64,000 bases of DNA from Holothuria scabra (GCA_037179385.1 CM074200.1:30011884-30075883); one strand, 5' to 3'. Numbered from the stretch's first letter, positions 36,500 through 49,206 are shown. Made by a program: numbers and translations. The notes: a model not told the origin generated them from the letters alone.

Positions 36500-37384
36500 A
36501 AAGAAAAAAAAGGTGTTGAAAGAGATTTATTTACAATTTCAGGTATTAATCGGATGTATGAAGTGCTTCGTTATTACAACTTTGTCCTTCAAACATCCTG
36601 TAAGAGTATATATATGTACATAAATATATCTACGCAAGAGCTGAATTTTTTCCTACATATGTGGGTTTTTTTATCATTACGAAAGTTATTGTTTCAATGT
36701 GACCTTGTTTTCACTTACCTACTTTTATATCGCTATTCTGTGTCCCGTGCTTGTTGTAATTTTTTGGGTCATCTTTTGCGAAGGATTCACTTAAATTTCC
36801 TATTCGACTTTGTCATTAATCAGCCCCTTTCAAAATTGATTTATATCCTTGCGAAGTGTAAATTGACTCTGTTATAGCTCTCTGATTTGCTCCATGCGTG
36901 GTTTTACACATTGAGTTGTTGATACTGTACTCCCTGTGAAGAGTGCAGGATGCGGCTAATTTGCCCATAAGTCTTGTGATCGATACGTTCACTCCGTATA
37001 GGGAGGAGACATTGGTCAGTTTAACAGTTCTTGTGCTCTAATTAGGCAAATATGAAATCAGTTTATGTAAATTGTAACATTTTAGATGTGATTGGCACAA
37101 GGCCGTTTTAGGTAACGCCATGGGATAAATTTCATTTTAACAATTTGATTGGAAGATTATGACACATGTCCAACTCGATTGATATTTGTCGCTTTCCGAT
37201 GCTCTTTGAAGAAACATACCCTTGCGGGCGTAGAATATGCCCATGGCAACATTTTCCACCTGTCGAAAGACGCGATATACACCGGGAAGGACGTGCACTC
37301 TTTTAAACTGTATTTGAAAGCTGACTTGAACTTGGACCGCATTTGAAACCGTACTGTAACTTTTTCTATTTAGTGGACACCGTA
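36500..37384. other. No gene recognised
   Basis: A 107-codon ORF (36554-36877) has hydrophobic stretches but no family resemblance or splice support. Confidence 0.4.
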
Positions 37385-37391
37385 GAGTGCT

Positions 37392-37421
37392 CATAGAAAT
37401 CCAAGAATTAGGATTTCTATG
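37392..37421. mobile_element. Ultra-short palindromic insertion (30 bp) with AGAGTGCT target duplication
   Basis: Arms CATAGAAATCC and GGATTTCTATG surround an 8-bp loop and are flanked by an exact 8-bp direct repeat AGAGTGCT (37384-37391, 37422-37429). The repeat is also the end of the MITE that starts at 37423, so the palindrome appears to have inserted at that MITE's terminus. Confidence 0.65.
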
Positions 37422-37422
37422 A

Positions 37423-37615
37423 GAGTGCTTTCAATGACGTCACAAGCCCCCCTCCCCATGTTTGAGGAGCAAAATCTAGTGTAGTACGCATTTAGTGTAG
37501 TTAGCTGAGAAACAGCTGACGACCTCAGGCTACTTGTGGCTGTTGCACTAAAGCAGTGTTAAGTTTTGAACGGCAGTGGGCGTGGCTTACCAATTGTGAC
37601 ATCATGTGAAAACGC
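37423..37615 (+). mobile_element. GCTTTCA-ended MITE, copy 2 (193 bp)
   Basis: The left end GAGTGCTTTCAATGACGTCACAAG and the inverted right end GCGTTTTCACATGATGTCACAA form an imperfect inverted repeat holding the CRE-like TGACGTCA. The interior matches 36315-36497 and 62365-62552. Confidence 0.65.
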
Positions 37616-37775
37616 AAGTCGTACCTAAAAAGGGCAATCTACACATTAAACTACACAATACATAGTACAAATTAAAATAGGGACCACAGAAACTGGCTGA
37701 AAGTTGATTTGCAGTGAGAAATTGAACGTAAAAAAGGACCGGAAGATGGATGTTTTAAGAAATCTATGATAAGAA

Positions 37776-37888
37776 CTGGGGCCCGTTCCACAAAGAGTTA
37801 CGCACGATCTTAAGTATGATTTACTGTTGGCTTAAGTATGGTGAATCAAACTTAAGATTGTGCGTAACTCTTTGTGGAATGGCCCCCA
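37776..37888. mobile_element. Hairpin MITE (113 bp) with ~40-bp inverted arms
   Basis: CTGGGG-CC-TTCCACAAAGAGTTACGCAC-ATCTTAAGT is found at the left and inverted at the right, with about 90% identity and only about 30 bp between the arms. It is a near-complete fold-back MITE with no coding space. Confidence 0.75.
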
Positions 37889-37889
37889 G

Positions 37890-38338
37890 GTCAGGTAAAT
37901 TTGTGAGGGGACTCATTGGGGAACAGGATGCAACGGCATACGTCTACACATGTTAAATAGCTTGATATTCCTCATGTACCTTAAACAACCGTGGATTTAA
38001 ATTAAAAAATTGTTTCGTAAAACATAAAAACGAGATGATCAAACAATTGTTCCAACCGCTGCCATCCAATTTTGCCCATGTAATTTTCTACCGCACTATT
38101 CCAGTTGGAGCTATTTTTCACCATGTGAGTTCCCTCCCTTCCAGTCTTTGTTCTCGCAAATTTACCCTTTGCCAACCCTCCATGCCAAGGGTAAATTTGG
38201 TATTTAGCTATGGGTGGGACTAAACTGCTTATTTATTAATTACGGTATTTTTCAGGTAGTCGTTTTCAGGTTAATTCTCAAGCATGCAGGAAAATAGTTC
38301 TATTAGGAAGCGCCAGTGCAAGGTGTTCTTTTGTTTTG

Positions 38339-38369
<31 letters not shown>

Positions 38370-38562
38370 TTTTCTGTTAGCGTTGAAACACACAGTCATG
38401 TTATGATTTTATAATATAAAGGTGGACGATCAAAAGAATGCCATCGATGCACAATGAATGCATTACTGACCCTACATATTTTGGCGTCAAAAAGGGTGGG
38501 GTTTTTGACGTCAGTGAAAGCCTCTCTCTTAATCACGTGAGTGATACCAAGGGGTGGTAGAC
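37890..38562. other. No gene recognised; TG microsatellite
   Basis: A (TG)n run, interrupted once by TATA, lies at about 38336-38369. Confidence 0.45.
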
Positions 38563-38591
38563 CAGGTAGCTGTTATTTGGACAGCTCCCTG
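38563..38591. mobile_element. Possible ultra-short palindromic insertion (29 bp), decayed
   Basis: Arms CAGGTAGCTGT and ACAGCTCCCTG (one mismatch) surround TATTTGG. They match the CAGGGAGCTG arms of the palindrome at 7208, but no clear direct repeat flanks this one, so the mobile call is weaker. Confidence 0.35.
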
Positions 38592-39123
38592 TGTAGGTTA
38601 CCTATAAATATAATGTTGAGTAGCCAATCTAGTGCAAAGAGGGATGACTTTCAATGGATCTCTATGAAAGTGGTATATATTCAAAATATTGAAGTAAGTT
38701 GGGTATTATGTTGATTTCTCCCGCCACGCTCTTACTTTCAGAACATATGTAATTCTCATTTGACGTAAATTGTATCACGAGTATGATCAATATCGATGTA
38801 GGATTAATACACTTGAAGGGCGGGAAATTCACACTCCTAGCTGAGACCTATAGTCACATTATATCGATATCTAAAAAGTTTTCAGCTTTAGTAATTAAAT
38901 ATGTAGTGATACTTTGCATATTGTTGTGTTTTAAGTGCATGGTCTCAACGACAGTCAAAGTCATACAATGAAACAGTACTTCACTCCACAGTAAGCCCTT
39001 TTTGAGGAGGAGTGAAAGGATGACATGTGGAATACGAAGTGATTTCACAGTAACGTTTGTGTAAATCTGTTTCAAGTCCCCGACTCGAATATCCACATTT
39101 CTTAAAGTTAAATCTGGATGGAC
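38592..39123. other. No gene recognised
   Basis: Nothing supportable was seen. Confidence 0.4.
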
Positions 39124-39257
39124 GATGCGCACTGTTTAACAAGAAATTGGCTAACAGGCTAACCATAATCCTAATTCCTAACCCTAACAAAGAATACAAT
39201 CGATGCAGTACAATGGCAAAAGCCAATCAAGAAACACGTTGTTAAACAATGCGCATC
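39124..39257 (+). mobile_element. GATGCGCA MITE (134 bp), copy E of the CCTAACCC/CCAATCA family
   Basis: GATGCGCACTGTTTAACAA and the inverted right end GATGCGCATTGTTTAACAA differ at one base of 19. Between them lies the family core CCTAACCCTAACAAAGAATA... CAATGGCAAAAGCCAATCAA. This copy defines the family ends. Ends of the same type appear alone at 46664-46700. Confidence 0.72.
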
Positions 39258-39259
39258 TA

Positions 39260-39639
39260 CCCAATCTGGAACAAAAAGGGGCAGCACATGTGATAATTGT
39301 CTCGGTAGCCATTAACGCCCACTTTCTGTGGGATTTCCACTCCTCAGGGTAATGACGTTATAGAAAAACTATGTGTCGTTGAGGACAAAAAAGGAGTTTC
39401 AAATACAAGAACTATGTGAATCTAATAGTTTCTATTTCGAACTCACTTTTAGTGCAAAAATGATCGTCCAGAAAATTATTGTAAACACTGAATTGTGCAA
39501 CATATTTTCTTCATTCTGCCTACAAGTTAAGTAGTCTGTATACTTAATCGACAATGTGAATTTTAAGAGGGTCAAGACCTCCATTAAAATCACTATCATG
39601 TAGAAAACAAGGTGGCCCCCGATAGGTTTCTGTTTGTTT
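39260..39639. other. No gene recognised
   Basis: Nothing supportable was seen. Confidence 0.4.
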
Positions 39640-39890
39640 GAGTTTTTATGAAGGAATAGTTTTTAGCCCACTTTTACCATGGGTGTAGATTTTTTTTTTC
39701 AAAATCGTGGGTGGTTGAATTGTGACAAGATGTGCAAGCGAAGCGTGTAAGGCGAGCGAAGCGTGTAAGGCGAGCGCGAAGCACATCCCGGATGGGATCC
39801 AGGGGCCCGCCTTAGGGCCTTGGTGGGTCCTGGGGCAAAGCTCCGGTGGGTGTCCATTGCGCAAAGCCCCCGAAGCTTGTGGGTTTTAAT
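39640..39890. repeat. GC-rich repeat-like patch with 18-bp duplication
   Basis: GCGAAGCGTGTAAGGCGA is present twice in tandem at 39738-39773 and is followed by GCGCGAAGCACATCCCGG and C/G-run sequence. The base composition differs sharply from its flanks, suggesting a fragment of an inserted element; the ends are unresolved. Confidence 0.4.
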
Positions 39891-42800
39891 ACCCAGGAAT
39901 ATGCCTTGAGGTGTATATTTACATATTTATACATGTACAAAGACTCGTATGAGCACACACAAACTCTTTTAAAAGTTGCACTGGAGGATTTAAATTGAAG
40001 AGGAGCATCAATGTACTGTAAAACTTTCAAAGACAAGTATCAACTCATAGCAACTAGAAATTAAATCTGGCAGACACGAAGCCAGCCAAGGTTAAACAAA
40101 ATCATACACACGTAGTTTAGGTAAACACTTCATCACGTTAAAGTGTAGAGTTAATGTAATTGCCAGCAAAAGAACAAAATGATCATTTCATCCATCCCCC
40201 ATATTTTGGCTTGTAAGGTATGACATTAATCTCTCGAGATATGTATATCATGCCCGACATCATCTCTCTTATTTTTCTTGATATACTTTGAGAACTTGGT
40301 AATCATTTATTTGTAATGATTTCTATTTAAAATTTAAGCGCATAACCTGTATTGGTTTTAATCAAAGCATTGACAGGTCACCTATATTCTTCATTCTAAA
40401 ATATTCTACAATCGCTAAATGACGTCAACTACTTTATGCGTTTGCCCTCAACACATGACGTCTGTTTTCATTAATCTAAATTGTTTAGTTTCAAACTGCT
40501 TAATAAGTATGTATGAAATAAATCTTTAAATGATTACTGTATTCGATTAGCTGAACGTTCTAATAATTACAAGATTAATCCTGTTATAGTTGAGCTGGCT
40601 CATCATTCACAAGACTAAAGTTTAGAATTTACCGTAAACGTTTTAAACTGTAATTTGATATATTAATGAGTAAAAAGTCAATTTCTCGAAGATCTTTTCA
40701 GGATTATTAAAAAGAGTTCGAGAATGAGAACTTCTCACCAGATGGATTTGTTTGAAGTATCTCCCATGTCACAAGACTTGTTTATGACGCGCACACTTAA
40801 ATCACGGAAACAAAAAAATGCATCGATATTGAGGGAAAGTATAAGGCTTAGGTAATTCCTCTCCTTTCTCCAAGGTCACGACACTTCATAGACTGTATTT
40901 TCTAGGAATAATTTGTTTCGCATGACGGAAGTTTTGTGTGACTGGACAACTGAGAGGTTTTTCAATTTTCCAGTGCGCGAAAAGAGAAGACCAGAATGCA
41001 AGGCATTCATACTCGCGAATGGAGGCGGTCTAACGGTTCTAGTGATATTGACAGAGTTGCTAAATTTTAGCCACTCCCTGATACGAACAGGCAGTAGATG
41101 GTGAATTTGTTATGATGAAGATGTTTGCGCATTTCAGAAAAGGATATCAGTGTTGAAAATTTATACAGGTGAAACATTAGTTATGTGAAGAAAGGGAGAC
41201 AGAATTGTTTATGCTACAAGCTCGACATTTAGAAAAGTACATATGAGTAATACGTATATATGATGTTAAAATTGACTAAACAAAACAGGTGGTGGATGAT
41301 ATTTTCTACTAGATCCAGAAAATAGAAGTGCTTCGATTGCAGAAGAATTGTTTTATTAATAATTTCCGACCGTAGCCAAAACTGTCAGAATTTCACACAT
41401 ATTATTGGCAGTTCAAAATATCAAAATTTCCTCACGAATGACAATTGCATTTTTTAAACTTCCTTAGTGTTCTCAGTATTGCTCGAGGGCAGTGCTTATT
41501 ACGGTTCGGCAGTTCAGCCGTATCACCTGTATGTATATGCATCGCATTATCACCAACATAGTAAGCACTTTCAGATCAGAAGAGACGCAACTTAACTATC
41601 ATCTTGAGTGGCTAATGAATAGAGAGAGATAACTACGCAGTCTTTTATTTTGCTACTCCCTCGTCAGAGATCTCTCTTCCCATTCCAACCATAATTGTCA
41701 ACAACATAAACAGTACCGGTATAAAATTTCTCACCTTCCTCTTCTTTCTTTGGTTGGATAGGTTCGCAGCTAGAAAGTCTTTTCCCTCACAGTACGGTTG
41801 CTCAAAGGAACCATTTTAAATTTGTCTTTCAAAATTGCTAAATTATTAGCACAGTCACCAATAAAAGAATCTAATGTGAGAATATTTACAAAATGTAAAA
41901 CAAAAAAACTTGGGTTGAGGTTAACTAAGTTATTTCGATGCGGCTAAGCAAATAAAGTCTTGCGCATGGCCCATATTTGACTTTCCACTGAAACACATCA
42001 AACTCTCGAAATGACCTTTTTAAGCCGCGGTAGCACTTGATATCATCAACTGTATCACATATCGTTCGGCTGATCACGTGGTCACCGGCAAAGCAAGAGC
42101 ATATTGGTAAGGGCGATTCAAGTTTCAGTTGAAACGTTTAGGTCAGAAGAAAACTACGCAGTTACTATTGCGTAATTTTCGCATCCGGGAGACTACGTTA
42201 TCTTATCCGTTCTCTATTCCTAACCCTCTGTGACCGTCTTCAGTTTTGAACAAAATAAGGTATAACTTAAGTTTGTCGCTCTTGTTACAGTTATAAGTTC
42301 CTTGGTCATGATAAGAAATCACCCGTTCAATGTTTTCTTTACAACAACGCCGAAACTTTCACGTCAACAGCTTGCTCGGATGTTTCAAACTGTAAGAAAA
42401 GAAGGGTAGCGACCATGTCATAAAGAACGGCAGTTGACAAAAACTATAGAAAGGGCTTCTGAGAACCCCATATAGTCGCTCCATGGTCGTTCCAAGAACC
42501 ATGTAATTGAAATATCCCTGAACTAATATGCCTCATCGTGTGATGAAACCTGAGACATCCTTAAATAAATGATCTGTTTTCATGGTCAACGCCTTTTAAT
42601 TTACAAACACTAAAAAGTAACAAAACCAACAAGGCACAGAATAAAAACACTGTAACAAGTCTATAAAGCGGCTGCTATACTTCGCATTCGCTCGTAAAAA
42701 AAATGTGGGCTTTGGCATGAAATAAGAGTTTTGATAAGTATCGACAGGGAGTCTATCGATTTTGATAAGGTTTCTATTTCACCCATTCCTTAGCGGAGTC

Positions 42801-42934
42801 ATAAAACGCTGAACAATATATGCTATTTATCAAACTGCATTTGGTTTTGATTGTAAATCACAGGCTTAGAAAGCAAATTTGTTTCATTTTCGTATACAGT
42901 GTCAAATGGATGAACTAACAGGCAAATTATACTT
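39891..42934. other. No gene recognised
   Basis: A long AT-rich stretch with only short ORFs and no repeat I could pair. Confidence 0.45.
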
Positions 42935-43182
42935 ATAGGTCCACAGCAGTCCCTAAAAAATATTTGAATCAAAAGCACAACCTCGCAATATTCGTCGTAT
43001 TTCTCTTGAAAGAATCTTTCATCATATTTTATGACTTAACTGTAATTGCATATTCCAGGTAAAACAAACAGTTACTTCTAGTACGTTTTAGGAGAAAACA
43101 TGCATGTCATATGACTCTCAATAGCCAATCATGAAACACGACAGTCTACTTCAAATTGGGATGATTTCTCTTGCCCTTTAAG
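42935..43182. mobile_element. TTAAAGG-ended MITE, copy 3
   Basis: The left end is decayed (AGGTCCACAGCAGTCCCT). The right end TTGGGATGATTTCTCTTGCCCTTTAAG and the internal blocks match the copies at 7750 and 33726. Confidence 0.6.
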
Positions 43183-43423
43183 ACTGTTATATACTGTTAA
43201 ATACACGTAGATCAATAAAAGTCACCCATACGAATAGTATCCTCAGTATTCATGAATAATTGGCCAAAGTGATATCATTAGCCTTCATTTCGAAGATGTT
43301 AATCCAGATAAAAGTGTCCCTGGCCTATTGTTTATGTTAATTTTAAACATTTGGCAGTTTTAATACAAATTTCCAAAATGTTCTCATTTTATAAACCTTC
43401 ATATTTAGCGGTAAGTAGCCAAC

Positions 43424-43597
43424 CATACACTGTAAAAATGGTACAAAATCCCTGTAAATTTACAAAACAAGAAATAAAGAGAAACATTAAGATTACAGAA
43501 AAGTTTTGGTAATAAGTTTCCAGAACTTTTCTGTTATTCTTATTTATCTCTTTATTATGTTGTTCTGTAAATCTACCGTAATTTTTAACAGTGTATG
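43424..43597. mobile_element. Fold-back MITE with CATACACTGT ends (174 bp)
   Basis: CATACACTGT and ACAGTGTATG are exact inverted ends. Further inside, TTTACARAAC, AATAAAGAGA and ACAGAAAAGTT recur inverted, so most of the element folds on itself around about 43511. TA inside each end could be the target duplication. Confidence 0.7.
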
Positions 43598-46244
43598 CTT
43601 ATTTTATTTACTCCATTCAACATATTCATAAACCACTTCTGGAAAAATAATCATCACGCTCTTTAATTGAAACTACGTGTAGTGTACAAACGTGTGCTGT
43701 ATTTCATTCTTACCTTCCGACCAAATTGAATGTGAAGGTGAAAAACTTGCTAACAAACTACACCATTTTTAAATATTAATAATACTGAGTGTAGGTCTAA
43801 TTTCCAAATTCTCTGTATATATAGACACCGTAAAATATTTGTAACTAATTAAAAATATCACAGGCGAACTCGCAATTCATAATTTTGTAGATTGTCGTAA
43901 ACATCGAGAATAATTACACAGTTTCAAGCTTTCAGTAAAGTTTACTTGTTTCTTACATTTTGAATAGGTTGTTTAAGTTCAAACGATTTATAACGAGATG
44001 TTGTAATAAACTTTCGACACCTGTGATTTCATTTATTTGTCACATTTGTGTTAGCAAGGAGATAAGAAAATCCTCAAAAAAAAAATTATGAAGCGCTGCT
44101 GAACATCACAGACGATACATCAAATGAAAGTGACATTTTCATTAAAGTTTCACAAATTTTATAGATTGATTACTTCGAACACTGTTATAAAAAAAAGTAA
44201 CCACATCGATCAAATATCCAGAAGAACTAATGCCAGCGTTAAGTCTTCTATCGAAGGGAGAACTATCTTTTCATTGGTTTATTTAGTTTTTGTGCCATCT
44301 TGTCAGGCTCAGAGATGGATGTACTGAGGGGGAAATGTCACTTTTTCTTATTTTAAAAATAACTATATACACGCCTCATTAATTTTTCTCCCTTTAGAGA
44401 TTTAAGTTTGGTTCTTAAAATTGATGGATCGAGACTTGCTGTTAACTACCTAGTGTTTCTTGGAAGTTATCCCACCGTGGTAGTCCGAAATTTGTAAGCA
44501 AAGTTGACGCAGAGGAGCGAGACCATGTCAAAATTATTTCAAGGTTAACTTCAGAAATATGTCGTTCAGGTAGAAATTTCTGGGTAATGTCATGAAAACA
44601 ATTAAACAGAAAAGGGTTCGTTAGCTTTTTTTTCAGTCCAGACTCCAGATAACTAATTAAAATGTCAGAACTATTTACGTCCTCTCTAGTTACAGTTCTA
44701 ATTTTATTGCCGTTTTCACAGTTTTGAAAATAATTGTTGGCTTCGATTATTATACTCTAAAGACGGTGTTTACATAATTTGCGTCTACACTCTCAGAAAA
44801 CGTGTTTATCAATTGAACATTTAATTTGTCTCTTTTTTGTAAGTACGTTTGACTTTTAAACCTTTTTAAGCAATCAAATACCACATATTTTGCAATTAAA
44901 CATGTTTTAAAACGATTTTTAGGAGTTCGATACGCGTTTTCAGCATTGAAACATGTTTACAAAGTGGAAGGCAAACTTTTTGGAAAAGGGTTTAATTCCT
45001 TAACATCTTTAAAGTTTTACAGATGTGATTGTTAATTCTTTTGAACTTATTGTGTAAACGCTTTAATCGTGTTAAGCAATTTGACGCTCACCATGTTTAG
45101 CTATCAAACGTGTTTGAAAACAGTGTTTAGGAATTAAACAAGTGTGTTAAGCATGTAAATGAAAACCAAGTTTAATGACAACAGCAACTATAGGAAGTAA
45201 TTTTAGCTTTGTATCTTAGTAAACACACACACACAACACACGCTTTGAGGTTTAGTAAAACAACAACGCCAAAGTGTTAAGCAAAGCATTTTCAAATAAA
45301 TTTATACATCACACTTACCCTGAGCAATGTTGTTAAACTGCATACATAATATAGTAGTTACCCATTATTGAATATTTTTTTCCAGAATGAGGGATTTTAC
45401 ATTTTACTGTTCATTTTCTTAAATGACAAGAACAAACCTAGTTTGGAGCATTAGCTAGGCAGTTCTCAGTATTTCTCTAATTCCTCTTTCAAGCACATCG
45501 CACTAATTTTCAGCCCTTACTTCATATCTAAGGTAAAAGAATGGCCTACTCGTTTATTTCACAGCCCAATAAAAAAAAATCATCACACAATTCTTAAGAA
45601 TCATTCTTGAAATAGGGTGGACTATTAGTCTTCTTTTATCTGTCGTTTGACCACATATCTCACAGCAACATCTCACAACTAGTACAATGCGCGTGCTTTA
45701 CTTATTCACTAAAGATTCAACAATATAGGGTCCTGGGTATGACGTTAACCTGCACCAAGGTAGGCTGAGGAGGTCGTGTGTGGCGAGAAGTTTGTCCCTG
45801 ACTATCGCTCATAGAATCCTCACATATTATTCATCCCATCTGCCCATAATTGGGGGGTTGTCGACGCAACAAAACCGAGCAGGCCCCTCCAAAGTTGAGT
45901 CCCCTGTGGAATGGGGGTTGCAGAATATACCCAGGGTATTCCCCGTCTTTCATAAGCTGATAAGAGGCGACTTGTACCTCATTTGAACTACATGACACCA
46001 TATAACGCATTCGTTTTGGTATGTCGTTAAATCTTTTCTAACTTACTAACTTGATTAATCTTATTGTCGGATGACGGCGGTCCAGTCAATATTTTTGTAG
46101 ATAATTCTTTGACGATTTATTTTAATATTGACACAATCGATGATAAGACCGGACTTCGTGATTTGCATAATGATTTATTCACCTTTCTGGGGGGTCTTTG
46201 AAATTATGTTATTCATGTGAAAAACATTTTTTCACCGCAGGAGC
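43598..46244. other. No gene recognised; decayed repeat fragments
   Basis: 44780-45180 holds many variants of AAACATGTTT and AAACGTGTTT on both strands, similar to parts of 24347-24410, and looks like a decayed inverted-repeat element. A short (AC)n lies at 45225-45242. A GATAAGAGGCGACT motif at about 45958 resembles repeats seen widely in invertebrates, but I could not classify it. Confidence 0.4.
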
Positions 46245-46651
46245 AGATCACACTCCAGCGATATCGGATCGGATTACTGTCCGGTTTTTGTAAGTTTCAG
46301 GTGAAATGTCCTCCATCCATTTTCGAAAAGAACCAAAAATTTATCATCCTGTGTAAATATATGATTGGTATGAGAGGACCATAAAAGTGAATTTTAAACT
46401 ATTTATTTCGTGACGTCATGTTGATAAATAGCTTTTATCGGACTACGCGAATCCGATAAAAGCTGTCTGCGGATGTGACGTCACGGAATAATTAAGAAAA
46501 ATTCGTTTTTCGTGGCCCTTCAATACAATTTCTTTTAGTGCACAGGTTGACAAATTTTTGTTTCTTTCTGACTAAAGATTGAGGAGATTTGAAAAAAAAA
46601 ACTCACCAAAATCGGAGCGAAATCCGATCCGATATCTCTGTAGTGTGACTG
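46245..46651. mobile_element. Fold-back element with ~200-bp arms (407 bp)
   Basis: The two halves are inverted copies around about 46448. The outer ends TCACACTCCAGCGATATCGG and the inverse of CCGATATCTCTGTAGTGTGA are equidistant from the centre. GATCGGATT, CAAAAATTT, CCTGTG and TGACGTCA pair in order, and the innermost arms GCTTTTATCGGA/TCCGATAAAAGC are perfect. An isolated end of the same kind occurs at 56870-56925. Confidence 0.8.
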
Positions 46652-49070
46652 GCGCTTAACATGTGGGGGCGATGAGCACTGTTTAAAAAGAAATTTCCCA
46701 ACTGTGAGGCAGGTGCTATACCTAACAGCTTTACCATTAACTTCGACCTGTACTGTGTGCATAAGTGCAACGAGAGCTATAAAAATTGTTTGAGACCAAT
46801 ATTGAAACCAAGACGTCTTACATAGCATAACGCGCATTCCACTAACTAAGCGAAATGCCACCATCGACCGCTGAGCGTAGAAAAAATTAACCAAAATGGT
46901 GGAACTAACAGTGACTACAGTACGGCAACCACTACATTACAGAGTACGTATATGAAACATAACATGGTTTATTATATGGTATTATATTACTAACGAACTA
47001 AATGTCATTGTTGTTCTCACTTTGATCATATTTTATTTATTATTTTGTGTTTACTCCCTACGTTTTTTTTACTTTTAGCTTACTTGCGGAGTTAGATGTT
47101 TGCAAACTAGGTTTATCCCTGTGTTGGGTCAATGTTTTGTATTATATTCTAGCTGTTTATTCAGTTTAGCTTATTTTAAGTAATGAAATGAATCAGAAAC
47201 ATCGGCAAACCCCATTTTCAAACTTGTCTGTTTTAAAGCCAAACTGATGTTGAGTAAAGGTTTCCTAAGAGCTTTCAGTAGGCTAAATGAACTATACAGA
47301 CTTAAATGTATGGATCTTAGTCATAGACACGTTTGATAATTTGTTGACAGACCCAAGTTGTGTTGAAAGTGCTTCCTCTGAGTTACAATTCAATGAGTCA
47401 CGTACGTTTTTGTAATACTCGAATCTTTTTTCCTCCAGATATCAGGTACACTAAGCAACATTCGAGGCCTTCTTTCTCCGCCATGAAAATTTTAGATTAG
47501 GATTTGTTGATCAGTACAAGTGACACTAAAGTATCGTTAATTTAATATATGTATCATATCGAAAACCACCGATTCTTTCTTAACGTAAAAACAAATTTTC
47601 CAGAAGATAGGACGTAAAGGCCTATATTCTCCCACCCTAAATTAGAGTACAAGTTTTGCTTGTAGTACACAGCAATTCTCAATCGGAACAGCCCTTTGAC
47701 TGACAGTAAATTAATTAAATGCATAGTATTGTGGTTCAAACTATGCAGCATGTGCCGTACTGAGAGTGCTTTGATTATACATTCGGACCTAATAAACCCC
47801 CCTGAAGCGAAAAAAACTGAGATCGTGTCTGGATGAAGATGAAGTTTAGAAAGATGTTTAAAGGGGCTTAAGTAAGTAATTTTAGGAGAATTGGAACTGT
47901 TTGGGGTGAGAGGGTTGGGACTTTAAGTTTACTCCACCCCCATACACTTCACCGGTGTAACCGATTGAGTTATTTCAATTAGGTTTATAGTTGTCATTGT
48001 TACTTCTGTAGACCTATAAGACCTAAAATACATTTTATTTTACACAACTTCATGACGTTTTTACGAAAGCGATAATCTTATCTTCATTATTTTCTTGTGG
48101 GAGTTATGTGGATGTTTAATACTACAGTGTTCAAGCCAACATTCTTTTATTCCACATCATAATGGTTTCTAGGATATCAATCCATTCCTTAGAATTCACA
48201 TGGAAATCATCAGGGATCCACAAAGCCTCCTGCCAGCGCACGTAGCGAAATTGAGACCACTACCCCAAAGATTTACCGCAGCATTTGTTTCCGGACACTC
48301 TCGATGAGTTAGTACAGTTATACTCGACCTTTCTCACTGCTCCTCAGTTAGTGCCTGTAGCTCATCATCAGAAAAGTGAAGAACCAGCTTTAATGTATTT
48401 TCGTAGTTTGACATCATGGAAAAGGGCTGTAGGGTAGAGCCAGTGTTTAGGTTCTACTGCTTTATGTTAAATCGTTTTCCTAAAATTACCCTAAAAACCC
48501 TACGTCTTAAGAGGCTTCCATTACACTAATATACCTTTTTGTCAAAAATGAAACCTTTTTAATTAGCATTTTTTTTGTAAATTTATAGAACATATGTAAA
48601 TTTTTAGATTCATATATTCACACAATTGTTTTTAAGTAAATACTTAGTTTTTAATGTTCTCATTATTGTATTTGATTTCAATTGTGAGTGTTTATGTACT
48701 CATTTGATTTTTTATTCATTTACGTTTTATTATCTTTAACTTACGCATTATGATGTTGTTTCTTTACTACTCTCTTGTGTTGGTACCCTCGTTTAGGTTA
48801 GTCAAGTTTTCAATTATTCTATATTCCCAAGACCCCCATGTGGTGGACGCTGTTGTACATATAAGGGGTACTAGTACCCGCCGTTGGGATCCCAACCAGG
48901 GACCTAATTCAGTAAAACCAATACCCTCTCCTGAAAGTTTTGCTAATTAATAACTACAATATTCATAATGGTTATTGCTTTCACACATTTCATTCAAATT
49001 ATCAAATGAAATGAACGATGTTTTTTAATTTAATTTCTGTACTGACTCTCTGGCCTTTCAACCAATCGTC
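46652..49070. other. No gene recognised
   Basis: 46664-46700 carries an end like that of the 39124 MITE (GGCGATGAGCACTGTTTAAA). The rest has short ORFs only; the 119-codon minus ORF at 46535-46894 runs through the fold-back element and is incidental. Confidence 0.4.
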
Positions 49071-49206
49071 AATTGGTAAGCCACGCCCACTGCAGGGCAA
49101 AAATCACGTGTTTCAATATGCTGCTTCCCAGTTAGCTGATCTAGATAGCGCCCTACACCAATTTTTGTCCGTCAAAAAAGGGGGCGGGGGCTTGTCACGT
49201 TAATGA
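49071..49206 (-). mobile_element. GCTTTCAC-type MITE, copy 3 (inverted, partial)
   Basis: AATTGGTAAGCCACGCCCACTG on the plus strand is the inverse of the conserved GGGCGTGGCTTACCAATT block. GGGGGCTTGTCACGTTAATGAC at the right corresponds to the family's GTCACAAGCCCC end. The outermost inverted ends are decayed. Confidence 0.5.

Noticed and set aside
36554..36877. 107-codon ORF with hydrophobic segments as a possible membrane protein
   Set aside because: AT-rich sequence readily yields Leu/Phe/Ile-rich frames. There is no family resemblance, and no matching exons nearby.
46535..46894. 119-codon minus-strand ORF
   Set aside because: It starts outside and runs into one arm of the fold-back element and a MITE end, with no domain and no splice support.
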